Shown here one piece after another: positions 61,713 to 64,000 of a DNA stretch of 64,000 bases (position 1 is its first letter; each line of letters begins with the position of its first letter). This DNA comes from Hymenobacter aquaticus (GTDB taxonomy: Bacteria > Bacteroidota > Bacteroidia > Cytophagales > Hymenobacteraceae). The notes under the pieces are model-generated. The model was not told the DNA's origin. It saw only the letters and a list, made by a program, of their open reading frames with translations, and did not search any database. Where the stretch lies: NCBI RefSeq assembly GCF_004765605.1, contig NZ_SRLC01000003.1, forward strand, positions 186,001 through 250,000. The letters are read 5' to 3'. The position numbers and the translations under genes were made by a program.

Positions 61713-61843
61713 TCTGGGTGGCCGGGACAGGAAATGCCGGGGCATGGATTTTTCCGCCGACTTTTGTGTTACCCTAAGCCCGGCCCTCGGCCGGCCTGTT
61801 CCCCGAACCTCAACCAAGCGGGAGCTGCGGCTCCTAATTTCGT

Positions 61844-62146
61844 ATGATTCTCTACAACGTTACCACCAGCCTCGACCCGGAAATTGCCGAGCAGTGGGTT
61901 GCCTACATGCGCGACACGCACATGCCCGACGTCATGGCCACCGGCTTTTTCCTGAAAAGCCAGCTCTGCCGCATGCTCAACGAGGAAGACAATGGCATTA
62001 CCTACGCCTCGCAGTACTACTGCGTGAGCCTCGAGCAGCTGGAAGAATACCAGCAGGTAGCCGCCCCGGCCCTGATTCGGGAAATGGAAAAGCACTTCGG
62101 AGGCCGCTACGCCTCCTTCCGCACCATGCTGGAAGTCGTTGATTAA
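61844..62146 (+). CDS. DUF4286 family protein
   Basis: 100 aa, soluble. MILYNVTTSLDPEIAEQWVAYMRDTHMPDVMATGFFLKSQLCRML and the ending MEKHFGGRYASFRTMLEVV are the DUF4286 pattern: a ferredoxin-like alpha/beta fold related to dimeric alpha-beta barrels. No catalytic residue is evident. Its stop codon overlaps the left arm of an inverted repeat. Confidence 0.85.
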   Translation: MILYNVTTSLDPEIAEQWVAYMRDTHMPDVMATGFFLKSQLCRMLNEEDNGITYASQYYCVSLEQLEEYQQVAAPALIREMEKHFGGRYASFRTMLEVVD

Positions 62147-62356
62147 TGTGCTGATGTGCTAAAAATGCGCGGCAGTTAATTTTTCAGCCGCCGACGTGGT
62201 ACGTTGCGCGTGAATTGGAAGGGTCTTTTCGAAAGAAGAGGCCCTTTCTTTTTATATTCAACTTCTGCGATCCATGCCTGCCGCGCCCTCCTCTGGTCTA
62301 AGTGAAAGTTGCCGTCGTTCAGCGGCACATTTATCACATTAGCACTTGAGCACATT
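62145..62356. repeat. Inverted repeat AATGTGCTGATGTGCTAA bracketing a gap
   Basis: Arms 62145-62162 and 62339-62356 are complementary at 16 of 18 bases. The left arm starts within the TAA of the DUF4286 gene and the right arm ends 24 bases before the next ATG. More CACATT phrases follow the right arm. The terminator at 62219 lies inside. Confidence 0.6.
62219..62256 (+). terminator. Terminator of the DUF4286 gene
   Basis: A roughly 12-bp imperfect stem (AAGGGTCTTTTC with GAAGAGGCCCTT, G-T pairs) followed by TCTTTTTAT. Confidence 0.7.
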
Positions 62357-62379
62357 TCCCACATTCCCACATTAGCAAA

Positions 62380-63633
62380 ATGAGTCTGAACCCGATTGTC
62401 TTGTCCATTCCCATCTACTTCACCCTGATTGGGGTGGAGCTGCTGGTCGAGCGGCTGCAGCACACCGAGCGGTACCGGTTTCACGACGCCATTACCAACA
62501 TCAGCTGCGGCATGACGTCCCAGATTACGGGCGTGCTGCTCAAGGTCGGCGTCATTGGCGTGTACGAGCTGCTCTACACCCACTTTGCTCTGTTTCACAT
62601 TCCCCAAACCTGGGCCTGGGGCGTTGTGCTGTTCATCCTGGCCGACCTTTGCTACTACTTCGCCCACCGCTACTCCCACGAAATCAACTTTTTCTGGGGC
62701 GGCCACGTGGTGCACCACCAGAGCGAAGACTACAACCTGTCGGTGGCCCTGCGCCAAAGTTCGTTGCAGGGCTTTTTCACCTTCCTGTTTTACCTGCCCC
62801 TGGCCGTGCTGGGCTTCGAAACCGAGTTTTTCGTCTACGTTTCGGCCCTGGTCACGCTCTACCAGTTCTGGATTCACACCGAGTTTATCGGCAAGCTGGG
62901 CCCGCTGGAATGGGTGCTGAACACCCCGTCTCACCACCGCGTACACCACGGCCGCAACCCCAAGTACATCGACAAAAACTACGCGGGCACCTTCATCATC
63001 TGGGACCGGCTGTTCGGCACTTTCCAGGTGGAAGAGGAAACGCCGGTCTACGGCATCACCACCCCGGCCCGGTCCTGGAACCCGCTGTGGGTGAACGTCA
63101 ACCACTACTTCCAGATGCGGGAGCAGCTGCGCGAAACGCCCGGCCTCTGGAACAAGCTGCGCGTTATGTTCGGCCGGCCCGGCTGGCGGCCCGCGGCCCT
63201 GGGCGGCCCCCACCCGATTCCCGACGTCAGTGCCGAAACCGTGCAGAAGTACACCACCAGCGCACCGCGCACCGTCAATTTCTACGTGCTGCTGCAGTAC
63301 GTGGTGCTGCTGGGCGTGGCCGCCGTGTTTATGTTCACCCAGAAAGACATGGCGCCCGCCGTGCGCTACGCCGTAGCCGCCTGGTGCATGTGGACGGCCG
63401 TAGCCTGCGGGGCTTTGTTCGAAGCCAAGCGCCCCGGCTACCTGCTGGAGCCGTTGCGCCTGGTGGCTTCGGTGGCTTTGCTGCTGTTTGCCCTGCGCGG
63501 CTCTACCCTGTTTGGGCCCGCCGCGGCCGGCGGCACCGCGTGGCTGGCCGTTTCGCTGCTGTGGGCTTACTCGTTCCGGAAAGTATTTGCCTCCACGGCG
63601 GCCACCACGGCCGCGTCGCACGCATACGCCTGA
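62380..63633 (+). CDS. Sterol desaturase / fatty acid hydroxylase family protein
   Basis: 417 aa. A membrane di-iron enzyme of the superfamily that includes alkylglycerol monooxygenase. Eight-histidine iron site: H96xxxH100 (HRYSH), H109xxHH113 (HVVHH), H166 (WIHTE) and H185-H190 (HHRVHH). N-terminal helices (about 5-23, 48-66, 78-95) precede the site and a C-terminal group of three or four helices (about 295-400) follows. Substrate unknown; lipid hydroxylation is likely. Its 3' end overlaps the convergent GNAT gene by 67 bases. Confidence 0.9.
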   Translation: MSLNPIVLSIPIYFTLIGVELLVERLQHTERYRFHDAITNISCGMTSQITGVLLKVGVIGVYELLYTHFALFHIPQTWAWGVVLFILADLCYYFAHRYSHEINFFWGGHVVHHQSEDYNLSVALRQSSLQGFFTFLFYLPLAVLGFETEFFVYVSALVTLYQFWIHTEFIGKLGPLEWVLNTPSHHRVHHGRNPKYIDKNYAGTFIIWDRLFGTFQVEEETPVYGITTPARSWNPLWVNVNHYFQMREQLRETPGLWNKLRVMFGRPGWRPAALGGPHPIPDVSAETVQKYTTSAPRTVNFYVLLQYVVLLGVAAVFMFTQKDMAPAVRYAVAAWCMWTAVACGALFEAKRPGYLLEPLRLVASVALLLFALRGSTLFGPAAAGGTAWLAVSLLWAYSFRKVFASTAATTAASHAYA

Positions 63634-64000
63634 AGCTGGTCGGCGGTCATGTTGCCGTTGAACCACTCCGGGTCGAGGTTGGCCCCGATGCGCTTGTAGA
63701 AGCCGATGGCGGGCTCATTCCACTCCAGCACCTGCCACTTCAGGCGGTAGGCGCCCGTGCGGCGGGCCTCGGCCACCACGGCGTCGAACAGCTTCTTGCC
63801 GATGCCTGTGCCCCGGGCCGCCTCGGTCACCACCAGGTCTTCCAGGTACAGCATCCGGCCCTTCCAGGTGGAGTAGGCGGTATAAAACAGCGCAATGCCC
63901 AGAATGCCCTGCTCGGGCGTTTCGGCCACGAAAAAGCCGAAGATAGGCTCGGACCCAAACCCGTCGCGGTGCATGTCGGCCAGCGTATTAGTCACTTCCT
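63567..64000 (-). CDS. GNAT-family N-acetyltransferase (5' end outside the window)
   Basis: At least 144 codons visible. The frame is open to the window edge (EVTNTLADM at the visible start), so the N-terminus is missing. Acetyl-CoA-binding motif A is LEDLVVTEAARGTGIGKKLFDAVV, and motif B is LKWQVLEWNEPAIGFYKRIGA, the pattern of the diamine/SAT-like branch. The start MTNTL is not a true start. The C-terminal 20 residues overlap the desaturase gene on the other strand. Confidence 0.88.
   Translation of the reverse strand, partial: EVTNTLADMHRDGFGSEPIFGFFVAETPEQGILGIALFYTAYSTWKGRMLYLEDLVVTEAARGTGIGKKLFDAVVAEARRTGAYRLKWQVLEWNEPAIGFYKRIGANLDPEWFNGNMTADQLQAYACDAAVVAAVEANTFRNE

Noticed and set aside
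1..64000. tRNA, rRNA, riboswitch or insertion sequence
   Set aside because: No cloverleaf with the conserved T-loop, no ribosomal segment, no recognised riboswitch core and no transposase reading frame were found on reading the gaps.

Overview
The window looks like chromosome from a high-GC member of the Bacteroidota, most probably Hymenobacter or a close relative in the Cytophagales. The evidence is a GC-rich coding bias, a full set of type IX secretion (T9SS)/gliding genes (porW, porP, gldK, gldL, gldM, gldN), two T9SS cargo proteins with C-terminal sorting domains, several Bacteroidota-restricted families (DUF4271, DUF4286, DUF6526) and promoters of the Bacteroidota type (TTTG, about 19-20 bases, TAnnTTTG). 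The genus is an inference. I saw no tRNA, rRNA, CRISPR array, transposase or prophage gene.

Layout. 1-2.2 kb: the end of a split HipA-type toxin operon and a putative ion-channel-like membrane protein. 2.6-9.8 kb: one giant secreted beta-helix/Ig protein. 10-21.2 kb: metabolic and housekeeping genes (sdaAA, msrB, nnrE-nnrD, a UbiA-like protein, ppa, a PafA-like phosphatase, a HAD phosphatase), then a second T9SS cargo with FG-GAP/VCBS repeats. 21.3-22.9 kb: a DUF4386 membrane protein and a divergent HTH gene, separated by a regular array of six GTATAC sites. 23.3-29.2 kb: the leftward ATP synthase operon atpZ-atpI-atpB-atpE-atpF-atpH-atpA-atpG, without atpD and atpC. 29.4-36.8 kb: porW, a class A penicillin-binding protein and uvrC. 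36.9-42.6 kb: the leftward porP-gldK-gldL-gldM-gldN cluster with two good promoters. 42.7-51.6 kb: hemD, DUF4271, a WecA-type transferase, lipB, yraN, a lipoprotein, htpG and an unknown. 52.2-59.4 kb: a probable metal (zinc?) locus with a small His-rich protein, two related TonB-dependent receptors, a lipoprotein and a His-rich CDF exporter. 59.5-64 kb: an MFS transporter, small conserved proteins, a sterol-desaturase-family enzyme and a truncated GNAT gene.

How the parts fit. The envelope genes form a coherent set: PorW, PorP and GldKLMN are parts of the T9SS that would export the two cargo proteins found here. The ATP synthase cluster supplies energy coupling; its missing beta and epsilon genes are expected elsewhere, as in other Bacteroidota. 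The 52-59 kb cluster pairs outer-membrane uptake with inner-membrane export of a divalent cation.

Most unusual signals: (1) the GTATAC array with 14/30-base spacing (44-base period) between the DUF4386 and HTH genes; (2) a recurring class of intergenic inverted repeats, some built from short repeated phrases, in at least eight gaps; (3) a composite element at 14.44-14.61 kb with 32-base perfect inverted ends around two 53-base tandem repeats; (4) a terminator-like hairpin directly in front of the CDF exporter start. All functional statements come from reading motifs; no database search was possible.
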